Below are positions 44,237 through 54,910 of a stretch of DNA of 64,000 nt, in pieces. Each line of letters begins with the position of its first letter. The stretch's first letter is position 1. This DNA is from Emiliania huxleyi CCMP1516 (taxonomy: Eukaryota > Haptophyta > Isochrysidales > Noelaerhabdaceae), in NCBI RefSeq assembly GCF_000372725.1, contig NW_005197426.1, positions 463,411 to 527,410 on the forward strand. Direction: 5' to 3'. The notes under the pieces were generated by a model that saw nothing but the letters and a program-made list of their open reading frames with translations, ran no database searches and had not been told where the DNA came from. The position numbers and the translations under genes were made by a program.

Positions 44237-46820
44237 ATGGCTCGCGCGGCGGGGAACATTGAGATTGGCGTCTCCACTCCGACCGTGGCCGACCTGAAGA
44301 AGCACCTCGCGCTGGCGACCGACCAGTGGCAGGCAAACTTCTGCGTCGTGCCGCTCGCCCACCCGCGCTACTGGCGCGACCACCGTCGGCCGCGCGCGGA
44401 GCAGTTCACGCGGTCCGACTTGGTGCTTGACTCGAACGCGTGGTGCCGGCTGGTGGTTGGCAAGCTGTCGCCGTGGATCCGGCTCGACTCGGCCGACGAG
44501 GCGCTGCGCAAGCAGTCCGAGGCCGCCTTCAAGCAGGAGGTTGCGTGGGCGGCACACCTGAACGTGCCCGCCGTCATGCTGCCGCCGGTCGGCTCGGACG
44601 CGGTCAACTACGCGCACTGCGTCAACCAGGCGCTCCTCTCTGCGCCGCACATCCAGTTCTGGGTGCGGGTGCCAATCACGCACCCGCCGCAAAGCACTGC
44701 CGAGGCGGCGGGCGGCGACGAGGACGGCAGCAGCGGCACCGGCGCGTGGGCGAGCTGGAACCGGCTGCGCTGCCTGTGCGAGCACGCGCCCAACCTGGGC
44801 GTGTCGCTCGAGCTGGGCGCCGACCTGCCCGACGACGAGGCCGAGCTAGAGCGCTGGCTCGGCGAGCCTTCCACCCTCGGCCTTCCCGGGAGCCCTCTGG
44901 GCATCTTCCGTGAAACCGCCTCGGAGCCCTCCGCGCAGGCGAGCCGCTCCGCGCGGTCGTCACGCCGGCGGTCGCATACCTGACGAACAAGCGCGGCTAC
45001 CCGACCCTCTCGCGGAGGCACCAGGCCGCCCTCGCGCGCCTCCTGCAGCACAAGCCGCGCCTGCTCGTCTCTGGCCGCGCCGACGCGCACAGCGAGGGGC
45101 TCGGCGCGCACGTCCAGTACTTGCGCTACCTCGTCTCGCAGCGGCTCGCGCCGTCGCAGCAGGAGCGGCCGCAGCCGAGGGCGGCAGCGGGTGAGTCGCT
45201 CGTCGGCGAGTGAGGCTTGCCCGTGTGCGGCGAGTAGGAGCGGTACGAGGCGCCGTACTACGACTTTCTGCAGGCGCCGCTCCAGCCGCTGCAGGACAAC
45301 CTCGAGTCGCAGACGTACGAGACGTTTGAGAAGGCGGGAGGGGGCAGAGGCAGACAGGGGGCTCTGCGGGGCGGCGTCCCTTCACCGGGGCGGACATGCG
45401 TGCACAGGACCCGGTCAAGTACGAGCGGTACGAGAGGGCCGTCTACCTCTACCTCTGCCAGCGGCACCAGCCTGGCGGAGAGCCCGCCGTCGTGATGGTA
45501 CGCTACTTCGTTTAAGCCCGACCCCGAACCCCGAACCCCGACCCCGACCCCGACCCCGACCTCGGATCCGGACCCTGACCCCAGGTCGTCGGGGCGGGGA
45601 GAGGGCCCCTCGTCGCCGCGACGCTGCGCGCGTCCGCTGCGTCGGGCCGGCGGGTGCGTGCCTTCGCGGTGGAGAAGAACCCGAACGCGGTGGTGACGCT
45701 GCGAGGCCGGTGCGCGACCGAGGCGGGCTGGGACGCGGTGACGGTGGTGCCGGGCGACATGCGCGAGTGGGAGGCGCCGAGAGTAGCCGAGATCGAGATC
45801 AGCCGAGACCAGCCGCGATCCGCCGAGTACGCTCTCTCTGCCCCAAGCGGCCTCCTTCTTCTGTTCCCTGCCTCCCCTCCAGGCGCCCGTGCTGGCGGAC
45901 CTGCTCGTGTCGGAGCTGCTCGGCTCGTGGGGAGACAACGAGCTCTCGCCAGAGTGCCTCGACGGCGCGCAAGCGCCACCTCAAGCCGGCCATGAGGCGC
46001 GTCCAGGACACGTCCACGACACGTCCTGTAGGCGCGCAGCGCTACCTCAAGCCGGGAGGCGCCTCCATCCCGACCGACTACACGTCGTACGTCGCGCCGC
46101 TCTCGTCCTCGCGGCTGTGGAACGAGGCGACGCCCTCCCAAGGGACCCGCGACGTGTGCGGGAGACACGTCGTCCGACACGTGTCCGCGAGACATGTCCC
46201 GCAGGTGAAGCACTTCAAGGACTTGGCGCACTTTGAGACGCAGTACGTCGTCAAGGTGCACCGCATGGGCGTGGCCCCCGCACCACTCGCCCTCGCCCCG
46301 ACCCACGACCCACGACCCTCAGGTGCACAACGCGTACCCGATGTGTGCGCCCCAGCCGTGCTTCGTCTTTACGCACCCGTCGGACGCGCGCACCGTCGCC
46401 GAGATTGGCGCGACCGACAAGTCGCGGAAGAGTCGTCCTGGACCCTTCCCGGACCCTCCTCGGGACCTACTTGTAGGCGCGATCGACAACTCGCGCGTGG
46501 CGCAGCTCTCGTTCGACGTGCCGCTTGGCGGCGAGCTGCACGGCTTCATCGGCTACTTCCACTCGACGCTCTGGGACGACGGCTCCGAGGCGGTGCACAT
46601 CTCGACCGAGCCGAGCACCGAGTCGGTCGGCATGTTCTCGTGGTTCCCGCTCTTCATCCCGCTCCGCACGCCGGTCCTCGTGCCGGAGGGAGGCCGCGTC
46701 GAGGCGGCCTTCTGGCGCAACGCCTCGCGCCACCGCGTGTGGTATGAGTGGGCGCTCACCGAGCCGCAGCCGTCGCCCATCCACAACCCGAACGGCCGCT
46801 CGTACCACATCGGCCTGTGA
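44237..46820 (+). CDS. PRMT5: Protein arginine N-methyltransferase 5
   Basis: Type II arginine methyltransferase that makes symmetric dimethylarginine on histones and spliceosomal Sm proteins. Ten exons give 634 aa (human about 637): 44237-44861, 44939-45186, 45238-45333, 45408-45497, 45585-45773, 45883-45964, 46032-46126, 46205-46255, 46323-46407, 46477-46820. Every junction keeps frame. The TIM-barrel N-domain includes [20 protein letters not shown] and [15 protein letters not shown]. The SAM site is [20 protein letters not shown] (with the PRMT5-type Phe), [19 protein letters not shown] and DMREW. The double-E loop [19 protein letters not shown] is intact. The beta-barrel ends [10 protein letters not shown] and WYEWALTE...[13 protein letters not shown]. 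Seven introns use GC donors (after exons 1, 2, 3, 5, 6, 7 and 9) and two use GT. The gene looks intact and functional. Confidence 0.95.
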
Positions 46821-47024
46821 GCCGCCGCGGAGAGGACGACTGAGCCGGAGCGTGGAGCTGGAGGAGACGTCCGGTGTGGCCGTGAGTGAGATTCACAGGA
46901 CACAGCCCAAGAATATAAGCTCTCTACGTACAATGAGAGCAAGAGATCCATGGACCATGGACTAGAGTCTAGACACCTCGCAGACTCCTGACTCGCAGTC
47001 TCCCAATTCTCAAGACTCAAGCAC
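46821..47024. other. Convergent intergenic space
   Basis: About 200 bp between the PRMT5 stop and the stop of the minus-strand DUF6625-like gene. No gene was seen. Confidence 0.5.
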
Positions 47025-49242
47025 TCAACCAGTCAACAAACCCCCTTCGGACAAATTCAGCCCTCTGTCGAGAGCGCCGTCGGGGGCGACGACGGGGAGC
47101 AGCCCCTCAGGCGATGCCCTCCAGTGGCGGCCGCCTCGCAGTGCGGGTAGCCCGGGACTGCCGTAGGCCAGCGTCTTGTACTGACGCTTCCAAGTTTGGA
47201 AGTGGAAGAACGCGCCCTCTTCGCAGCCGCCTTGAAGCTCGACCGGGGCCATGACTTGCGCCCACCACGACCCGTCTGCATGCTCCACATTCCAGTTCCA
47301 GCTCCACTCTCCAGCTCCTTGTTCGCCGGGCCAGCCCGAGCGGTTGAGTCGCTGTGGTGGCGTTACAGGGGGCTGCGTACGTCACAATGCGGCGCAGGGC
47401 GTGGGCGCGCGCACTAGTCCAAGTTGGGGCATCGGCTTGGCCTATAGGTGAGGGGTGACGTTGGGAAGGGGCATCTAGAGATGCGGGTGCCAAAATGTCG
47501 ATGCAGACGCGGTACTGGGACTCCACCCAGCCCTCTGATGGGCACGCTGGCGAGAGTTCCACGCGGAAAGGGGGCCCCACGGTCCGCTGGGCGCCCGCCA
47601 TTGCCATCGACGGGGCGGTATCCATCCTGCCCTGGCCCAGACTGCACGCGGCTGAGCCGCCCGACGGCACGGCGCGGTCAGCGCTGGCATCCCTGAGGAT
47701 TGCGCCATCTGCAAAGAAGACCGGCCTGAAGTCCATGTCTGCAAAGGCCTTGGGGGCGTAGCGGACGCGCGCCGAGCTGGTCGCGACGACCCACGAGTAG
47801 CAGCCCTCGTCGTCTGGGAAGTATTGCTCGTGCGGTCCGCGCCTTGAGCTCTGCGGGACGGGTGGTGCGGGTGGTGAGGGCTATGAGGGAACGGGAAGAG
47901 TGAGGGCGGCTGCGGTGAAGGCAGACGAGGGCGTGCGAGGGCGTGTGAAGGCGGTGATGGCGGCGACGGTGTTCGTGGCTGTCCGATGGCATCACAAGCG
48001 AAGCAAGGAGGAGCGGACCTCAGCCTCACGGCTCTTGGCCTCGAGCGACTCGGTCAGCCCCGCGCCCAGCCGCGGGCACCTTGAGGTAAAGAGAGATGCG
48101 GACAATGTTGTGGCCCTCTGGCGATGGGCAGGGGATGGGGTCCCTCTCGCATCGCCTCACTCCAAGGGTCACTCTCGTCCAGCCCGTGCTAGGCCCACAC
48201 CTCAAAAAGAGCGCGTTGACGGACGGCGTGTTGCGGTGAGGCGCGAACTGGCCGCGCAGATACAGATTTTCAGTATCACCCTGGGTGTAGGTGAAGATGT
48301 CGTAGTCCCGTAGCTCTGTCAGCTCGATAAAGAGTGGCAAGTCGCCGACAAACAGGTCCATGTCTGTGTATGACCAGTGCGAGTAGCCTCGGAGGTAGTC
48401 TCGGAAGACAGTGCCTAGGGAGCGAGTCAGGACCGAGCGTGCGGCGGGACGGTGGCGGAGCGCGCATGGCGCACACGGCCTGCGCGCCGTGGGTCGGCTT
48501 GAACTGGGTCAGGACGTAGGGAAAGTCGCGGAAGGCAATTCGGAAGAGGCGCACCTGACCGTGTTGCAGAGGGAGCGAAGAGGGAGTCCGAGATGGGCGC
48601 ACACAGGCAGCAAGGTGCGGGCGGAATAGCTAGCGCGCCAGACGGGGACTGTCCGCCTCGCGCCTAAAGTCAGCAATCGCGTGCGGCTGGACCCGAGGCG
48701 GCGAGCGAGCTCGACTATTCATGGGCAAACCCAAGGGCAGCCGCAAGCCGAGTGCCGAAGAGGCTGCCAAGACCTTTTGAAAATGAGCCAGATTAGAGGG
48801 GCGCGGCGCCACGTCTGGGTACGAGAGCATGTAGGCCTTGGCCGCCAAGGTTGTATAATTTGACGTTGTCAGGCACCTCGGGCCGCGCCGCGCCTGCGGT
48901 CAACGGTTGTTTGGAGAGCTCACCCGGCACGGGCATGTGTCACCCTGCACCGCTGCTTTGCTCGAGCAACTGCCGGTGGGCGCTGTGTATTCTAGGGCAG
49001 CAGCCCTCGTGAAAGATCAGCCAGTCAGCAATGAAGCTAGACCGGCTGCACGAGGCGAAGAAGTAGGGCGCCCAGACGGGGAAGGCCGATCCGATCCACG
49101 GCAGAGTAAACGCAATCCTGAACTCTGGATGCCGCAGTAGAGGGCGCTCCTGAGCGCTGGTCACACCGAGTGGCGGCGGGAGCGGCACAGCGTGCGCCAC
49201 GTGGGAGACGCAAAGCACGCACAGCAACCTGGCGTCGCGCAT
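47025..49242 (-). CDS. DUF6625-like (glycosyltransferase-type) protein
   Basis: A multi-exon gene with proposed start at ATG 49242 (MRDARLLCVLCVSHVAHAVP, a likely signal sequence). Key blocks in order: FTLPWIGSAFPVWAPYFFAS then FIADWLIFHEGC (48.9-49.15 kb), FPYVLTQFKPTHG (48.5 kb), RDYLRGYSHWSYTDMDLFVG then LRDYDIFTYTQGDTENLYLR (48.25-48.4 kb), YFPDDEGCYSWVV (47.8 kb) and the end EGAFFHFQTWKRQYKTLAYG (47.1-47.2 kb). The order WIGxxPxW, DWLIF, YLxGYxxWxYxDxDxxxGD, LxxYD and FFHFQxWK matches what I recall of the DUF6625 family of predicted glycosyltransferases, in which the D-x-D lies in the YTDMDLF block. A Golgi or surface-glycan role is inferred. Exon borders are not all resolved. Confidence 0.65.
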
Positions 49243-49484
49243 TGGTCGTACTCGAGTATAATGCCCCCAATGTGTCTCCCATGTGCACAATGATTACCTT
49301 TTTCTTCGCCCAAATATTTGGAGATTCGGTGCACATAGGGGAGCGAGAGCGACCGCGTGCGTAGGTAGGTGACAGACAGACAGATGAGAGACTCACACAC
49401 ACGGGAAGCATCCATCCATGCATGCATGGGGGGAGGGAGGGAGGGTGGAGGCAGGCTGCGGCACTTACTTGCTTGCTTGCTTGG

Positions 49485-50097
49485 TTGGAGCACTTGGAGT
49501 GCGGTCATTAACCGCACGCCCAGGGCCGGGGAGCTAAGAAGCGCACCCAGCGGGCCGGACGATTGGCATCGCTGACTGACCCTAGGTGGTGGTGCACTTG
49601 GAGCACTTGGAGTGCAGTCATCAACCGCACATCCAGGGCCGGGGAGCTAAGAGTGGGTATCTAGTTTTTGCTGAGCTCGCCTTCGATGTTATGAAACAAA
49701 CGCAAGGCGGACACAAGCACATCGCTCTCTCGGTCCCACAGACATCCCGCACACCCGCCGCACACCCGCCGCCCCCGCGCTCGCCCCACCCCGGCCGGGA
49801 GAGAGGGGAGTGACAGTTTGGGATCATGGCAACAGTCGAGATACCTCGCACTCCATGTGCGAGAACGCAGAGAGAAAATGAAAGCCGTCCGGCCCCCAAG
49901 TCCGGCTCACGCGCCCCGAGCTGACCCTCTACCGCACTGGTCACTTCCGCCCCCTCGCTCCCAACCCATCCACCTCGCCGACCGCAGAACCGCGCATCTC
50001 TTGGAGCACTTGGAGCACTTGGAGTGCAGTCATCAACCGCACATCCAGGGCCGGGGAGCTAAGAAGCGCACCCAGCGGGCCGGATGATTGGCATCGG
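49485..50097 (+). repeat. Three copies of a local repeat upstream of the 50.3-kb gene
   Basis: Copies at about 49485-49571, 49591-49652 and 50002-50096 share TTGGAGCACTTGGAGTGC, a TCAACCGCAC hairpin arm and CCAGGGCCGGGGAGCTAAG. Copies 1 and 3 also share AAGCGCACCCAGCGGGCCGG. No coding sequence was recognised in 49243-50301. Confidence 0.8.
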
Positions 50098-50301
50098 GTT
50101 GCGGGCAAGAGAGCCCTAGCCCCGGGGGTGCGCGTTCGCAGGGAAAGGGCCGTAAAGTAAACACGGGTCTCCGAGGGTTAGTTCCGTGTACCGGGTTTCC
50201 CCTTAACTGCAGAACGCCCCCTCTACTCGGAGCTAACGGACACACAACACTGTACACCGGGCGCGTTTTTTTTCGTGAGATGATGGCGTGCCTTGCGTCT
50301 C

Positions 50302-51507
50302 ATGAACGAACCGCTTGCATTTCCACACCCGCCTCCGCCTCCGGCGCTAACCGCCACCACCGCCGCTGTCGCCATCATCGCCGGCGCCACCGTGGCCGCC
50401 GCCGCCGTACTCCTGTCGGTGTTTGCCGTATGCGTGTACGTGGCCCGGCGCTTTAAGGGACCCGCCGAAACGGCCCCCACCGCCGCCCCGGCCCCCACCG
50501 CCGCCCCGACCCTAGCGCCCGTTGCGGTCCGGCGGGTCGCGACGCTCTCCTCCGAGTACACCGACGCCCCGAGCATGATTGGGGATGTGTCTCCGAAGGA
50601 GGCGGCAATCGCCTGGCTCGCCGGTAAACAGATGTCCGGCCGGCGCCGCGCCGCCTTGCACCGCATCACGGCGGCGAGGGGGCGGTCGGCCGCCGTCAAC
50701 GTTGCCGCTCCGCCTCTCGATCACCTGCCGGTCGTGGTGCGCTCGCTGTCGAGAGAAAGCGGTGTGTTGCTCGCTCCCTGCCCTTGGGTTGTATGGCGGG
50801 GTCTCACACCGCTCGCGCCTACTCCCCTGCCCTCTTCAGCCACCTCCGCCTCCTCCGCCGTGTCGTACGACCCCACCCCGCCGGCCTGCCTCCCGCCGCC
50901 CGACCTCCACTCGCCCCGCGACCTCGCGCCTTACCTCGAGCACGGAGGTCTCGAGCGCGACGACGAGCAAGGAGACCTCGAGGCGCCGTCCGCCGCCCTC
51001 AAGGCCGCCCACGTCAAGCCGCGCCGCCACTTCCACGCGGGCAGCTTCGGCTCCGCGTACTCGTCGTTTGATGATGGGGAGGAGGAGGAGCAGGAGGCCG
51101 TCTCGCCGTGCAGCCCGACGGCGGCGAAGCTGGCGGCGGCCGCGGCGGGCGGGCGAGGCCAGGCGGATGGCCGCCGTGTGGTGTGGCGCGACTCCTTCGC
51201 GCGCGAGGGGAGGAGGGCGATGTCCTTCCGGCGGAACGTGCGGCTGCCCGGGATCCAAGACACCCCCACGCAGTCGGGCTCGTCGACGAGCGGCTCCTAT
51301 AGCTCCCTCGCGGCGAACCGCCCCCTCGAGGCGGGCGAGTTGGACGCCGTGCTCGCGCCGCAGGGAGGGGAGGGAGAGGGAGGCGAGCCGGACACGCCTC
51401 CGCCGGCTTCGGCGAGGCTCGCTGCTGATGGGGCAGCCAGTGGCGGGTCCCCTCGAGAAGACGACTCGGATGCCGTGGAGCAGGTTGAATTGCACCTCGA
51501 GGTTTAG
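50302..51507 (+). CDS. Single-pass membrane protein with long Ser/Pro-rich cytoplasmic tail
   Basis: About 401 aa (ATG 50302, MNEPLAFPHPPPPP). One strong transmembrane helix (AAVAIIAGATVAAAAVLLSV then FAVCVYVARRF) follows a short Pro-rich N-terminus, so the protein is anchored near its N-terminus. The rest is polar with Thr/Ala/Pro repeats (TAAPAPTAAP), an acidic patch (DDGEEEEQEAVS) and several Ser/Pro motifs that could be phosphorylated. A 78-nt in-frame segment (50762-50839, GTGTG to TTCAG) may be an intron. I do not recognise a family. A T-rich run (GCGTTTTTTTTCG) lies 30 nt upstream of the start. Confidence 0.55.
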   Translation: MNEPLAFPHPPPPPALTATTAAVAIIAGATVAAAAVLLSVFAVCVYVARRFKGPAETAPTAAPAPTAAPTLAPVAVRRVATLSSEYTDAPSMIGDVSPKEAAIAWLAGKQMSGRRRAALHRITAARGRSAAVNVAAPPLDHLPVVVRSLSRESGVLLAPCPWVVWRGLTPLAPTPLPSSATSASSAVSYDPTPPACLPPPDLHSPRDLAPYLEHGGLERDDEQGDLEAPSAALKAAHVKPRRHFHAGSFGSAYSSFDDGEEEEQEAVSPCSPTAAKLAAAAAGGRGQADGRRVVWRDSFAREGRRAMSFRRNVRLPGIQDTPTQSGSSTSGSYSSLAANRPLEAGELDAVLAPQGGEGEGGEPDTPPPASARLAADGAASGGSPREDDSDAVEQVELHLEV

Positions 51508-52296
51508 CGGTTTTTACAGCTGCCGTCTCAACGAAAATGGAAAAAAATCAGGCTGTCTCGGGGGACGGGAGTCGGGACGCGACCCACTTAGCCTATTGCT
51601 ATTCTTAGCACTTTGCCCCACTCACCACAGCCTGGGCTCTCCGCACCCTGTACCCATACGATGGCCCTGGTGCTTGTACTCTCACACATAGTCATATTGG
51701 GAAAGGCTGAGGGCCCGCCCAGACGATGCCACAAGGGCCGGTACCGAGTACGACCCGTGGTCGTGCGCACACGCATTCGCATAGGGTTATATGGTTGTGA
51801 ATGAAGAAAAAAACGAGAACTTTACGTACACAATAGGAGTCGGGACTCTCGAGGGATCGCACACAGTGGACTCGGACGACAGAGTCTCGCAGTCCCGTGC
51901 TCCGTCACGCTCGAGAGTCGAGTGTCGCGCTGGAGTGGTCCACCCTTTGGGTCAATCCTCGAGGGTCAACCTGGGTCAAGCACGAACAGTTCTCATGGAT
52001 GCCGCACGCGGAGGCGGACGCTCTGAAGCAGTCCAGCAGATGGGGCCTCACCAAGCAGCAGCCGATCCGGTGGGCATCCCTTTACCCGCACCACCGAACT
52101 TGGGCTCGTAATGCATGCTCGGCCCGCTACCTCGGTAGACGGAGCCGCCGTTGTAGCTGCCGCGGCTGAAGGACTCGCGTTCGCTGCCTCCAAAGGCGCT
52201 GAGAGCGCAAAAGCCTACCGCCGTGAGCGCAAGTAGCACCTACGATGCTCAACAACATCAGAGATTAGACACCTGCTGAAGGAACAGACACCGGAA
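51508..52296. other. Mostly intergenic; possible small Gly/Ser-rich ORF on minus strand
   Basis: A 62-codon minus-strand frame (52048-52239) reads LLALTAVGFCALSAF then ERESFSRGSYNGGSVYRGSG, resembling a secretion signal plus Gly/Tyr/Ser-rich tail. It lacks its own ATG in frame and would need an upstream exon. Otherwise nothing was recognised. Confidence 0.3.
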
Positions 52297-53889
52297 TCAA
52301 GCAAGAGGCACGTAGCCGGCGGTCGCGAGTGTCATCGACTTCTTGGGCGGTGCCTCTGCCGGAGCAAACGACACGTAGAGCGACGGCCCGAGGACTGCTT
52401 GTGCGGCAGCGACGGTGCCCTGCCCTGCAAAGACCGTTGTGTTGTACACGACCACATAGCACGGCCAGGAGGCACCGTCCGCCGCTGGCGCAGTGAACGT
52501 AACCGTCAGGTCGTACCTGTCTTGCGCGTGCTCGAGTGTCACCTCGCCGCGGCTCTCTCCGGTCGAGGAGTCACTGTCGCCATCGTCATCGTGGTAGTGG
52601 TGGTGGTGGCTGTTTGACATGATGGACAATGTCATCCCCATCATCATTGCGTGCGAGAAGGCGTTGTAGTGGTACATTGGTCCGCCGACGTAGAAAGGCA
52701 TCCCGTAAGGATAGTAGAACATGGCCGGCGAGTAATAGTAGGGCGACCCGTACGCGTATGTCGTCATATAGGGAGAGCGGCCGTAGGCTACGCTCGGGTA
52801 GGAGGTCGCATACCCAGGGTAATGGCCGCCGTACGATGCGGGACGCGCCGCGTAGCCGGTGTTGGCGGCGGCGGAGGAGGAGTAGTAGGAAGCGCGGGAG
52901 CGGGAGGAGGAGGAAGAAGAGGAGGAGGTACGCGAGCGCGACGAGGACGGTGATGAGGTGCGCGAGCGAGACGAGGATGGTGATGATGAGGAGTACGATG
53001 AGCGCGAACGTGAGGAGGACGAGGACGAGGTCGAGGAGCGGGAGCGCGAGGACGAGTACGAGGAGCGGGAGCCGCCGCGGCTCCCGCCCCCGCGCCGCCG
53101 GTCACTCAATAGCCCACGCTCAGCCTCTCTACGCTCACTCTCCTCCTCGCCCTCCTCGCCCTCAAAGTCTTCGACCCACTCGCTGAGAAGGTCGCCCTCA
53201 AAGTCGTCGACCCACTCGCTGAGAAGGTCGTCAAACTCAAAGGCGGCCGTCTCAAGCTCATTTTGCGCCACGCGCCTGTGCGGCGCCGCATCGCTCAAGG
53301 CGCGCCTGCCCGGTGGACTCGTGCTATCTCCACCCTGGTCCGCCATCCACTGGTCCACAACTCCGTCGACCTTGGCTCGCCACGCCGCAGGGGGTGAGGA
53401 CGGCCTCTGCGGTGCTGGCGCTGGCGGCGGTGACAGAGACACTGCTGGTAGCGAGCGCGCGACCATGTCGGGCGACTTGATCCTCCACGGAAAGTTCAGA
53501 TCTGGCCCAAGCTCGAGATTCGTGACTGGGCTCAAGACTGCGCCACGGCCGTCTTCGATGGCGACGGCACTCACAACATACGCGCCGGTTTGGAGCAGCA
53601 GCGTCATGGAGTAGATCGTGCCAGGGAGGTAGCCGTCGCTGAGGGAGAGGGGCAATCGGTAGCCTGGCCAGGAGCTTCCCTGCTCTGCCACCTCAGCACA
53701 CGCTGTGAGTGCTGCGACCTGCTGCCCACCCAATGCCGAGGCTGTCGCGTTGCTGCACGTGGGCACCTCGTACCAGACAGAGATGGGAGCAAGTGGCTCG
53801 GGCGCCGGGCGTGCGTGCGCATAGATGATCAGGCCGATAGAGACAGCGGCGATCAGCCCGAGGCCGAGATAGGCCGGGGCAGGGGACAT
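52297..53889 (-). CDS. Signal-anchored protein with Ser/Arg-, Tyr/Gly- and His-rich segments
   Basis: The product is 530 aa from ATG 53889 (MSPAPAYLGLGLIAAVSIGL then IIYAHARP), a signal anchor, in one uninterrupted frame. The N-terminal folded part reads ISVWYEVPTCSNATASALGG then LPGTIYSMTLLLQTGAYVVS. A tandemly duplicated acidic motif follows (DDLLSEWVDDFEG / DLLSEWVEDFEG), then about 70 residues of Ser/Arg repeats (SSRSRSS, SPSSSRSRTS), a Tyr/Gly/Pro-rich stretch (SYPSVAYGRSPYMTTYAYGS) and HHHHYHDDDGDSDS. The C-terminus looks beta-rich (YDLTVTFTAPAADGASWPCY). The composition resembles extracellular-matrix or biomineral-associated proteins, but this is only a compositional analogy. Confidence 0.55.
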   Translation of the reverse strand: MSPAPAYLGLGLIAAVSIGLIIYAHARPAPEPLAPISVWYEVPTCSNATASALGGQQVAALTACAEVAEQGSSWPGYRLPLSLSDGYLPGTIYSMTLLLQTGAYVVSAVAIEDGRGAVLSPVTNLELGPDLNFPWRIKSPDMVARSLPAVSLSPPPAPAPQRPSSPPAAWRAKVDGVVDQWMADQGGDSTSPPGRRALSDAAPHRRVAQNELETAAFEFDDLLSEWVDDFEGDLLSEWVEDFEGEEGEEESERREAERGLLSDRRRGGGSRGGSRSSYSSSRSRSSTSSSSSSRSRSSYSSSSPSSSRSRTSSPSSSRSRTSSSSSSSSRSRASYYSSSAAANTGYAARPASYGGHYPGYATSYPSVAYGRSPYMTTYAYGSPYYYSPAMFYYPYGMPFYVGGPMYHYNAFSHAMMMGMTLSIMSNSHHHHYHDDDGDSDSSTGESRGEVTLEHAQDRYDLTVTFTAPAADGASWPCYVVVYNTTVFAGQGTVAAAQAVLGPSLYVSFAPAEAPPKKSMTLATAGYVPLA

Positions 53890-54097
53890 GGAGGACTTCA
53901 GCGAGATGTGCGAGACATGCGACGATCGATGGGACGCACGCCCGCCCAACGTCCTCGCCCGATGATTCGCGTTTTTCCAACACACACACACACTGGGCAC
54001 GGCTGTGCGAGGGAGCAAGATCTTCCAGTGAAAGTACTTTGGAGCATTGGCACGTAACGGGTCTCATTTCTTCTATGATCTCGTAAAATGTGAAAAC

Positions 54098-54408
54098 CCT
54101 GTCAGCAGAGTCCTCCCTCCTTCCTACCTACGTACGGGAAATGTACGCGAAGAGCCACATACAATGAGAGAGAGATTCTCCCAGTAAGCTAAAAGTACGT
54201 ACAATGAGAGATTCTCCCAGTAAGCTAAAAGTACGTACAATGAGAGAGAGAAGCTAAAAGTACAATGACAAACTCTTCGGAGACAACGGAGCTCGCTCCT
54301 CATTCATCGCAAAAACGCCAAACCCTGTCAGCAGAGAGCAGTCCCCCCGCGGGTACTGTATTCTGTAGTATGTTCGTAAGAGCCACATACATTGGGAGAG
54401 GGGACACA
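54098..54408 (+). repeat. Local tandem and duplicated repeats
   Basis: GTACGTACAATGAGAGA with CTCCCAGTAAGCTAAAA repeats about three times at 54165-54262. A longer phrase (AACCCTGTCAGCAGAG ... AAGAGCCACATACA) occurs at about 54095-54166 and again at 54320-54392. No gene was recognised in 53890-54910. Confidence 0.7.
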
Positions 54409-54910
54409 AGGGCCCCTCCAGCTCCACCCTCCACACCGCGTAAACTCCATACACGCGATCGTCGCCGTTCGCCCCTCGTCTCTGCTCTCACACCGCGCGC
54501 TCACGCGCTCTCTCCACCCTTGAGCGTTGAGGCAGGCTTGTCCTACTGCGAACCTCACCACCTTAACCTTAAGAGGACATACGCGGGGACTCTACTTTAT
54601 TGGGACAAGTTCTCGCCAAAACACGTAAAAGCTAAAACAAAAGCTCTCTGCGTAAAAGTCCAAAAGTCCAAGAGACAACGTGACCTCGACGCTCGAGAGA
54701 CGAGAGCGGCGCAATCTCCCCGGGGCAGAGAACGAATAGTATCAGACAAACCGCCATATTCAGAGGAACAGAACGTAACGCGCGACGTGTCGGCGAGCGA
54801 CATCCGTTGTGCAAGCGCCCCCGCACCACGATGACCCAGCCACGTATGGAAGCGCGTGGCCTTCACGAGCTGCGGGCGAGAGCGAGAAGGCCCGGCCGAG
54901 CAGACCGCCT

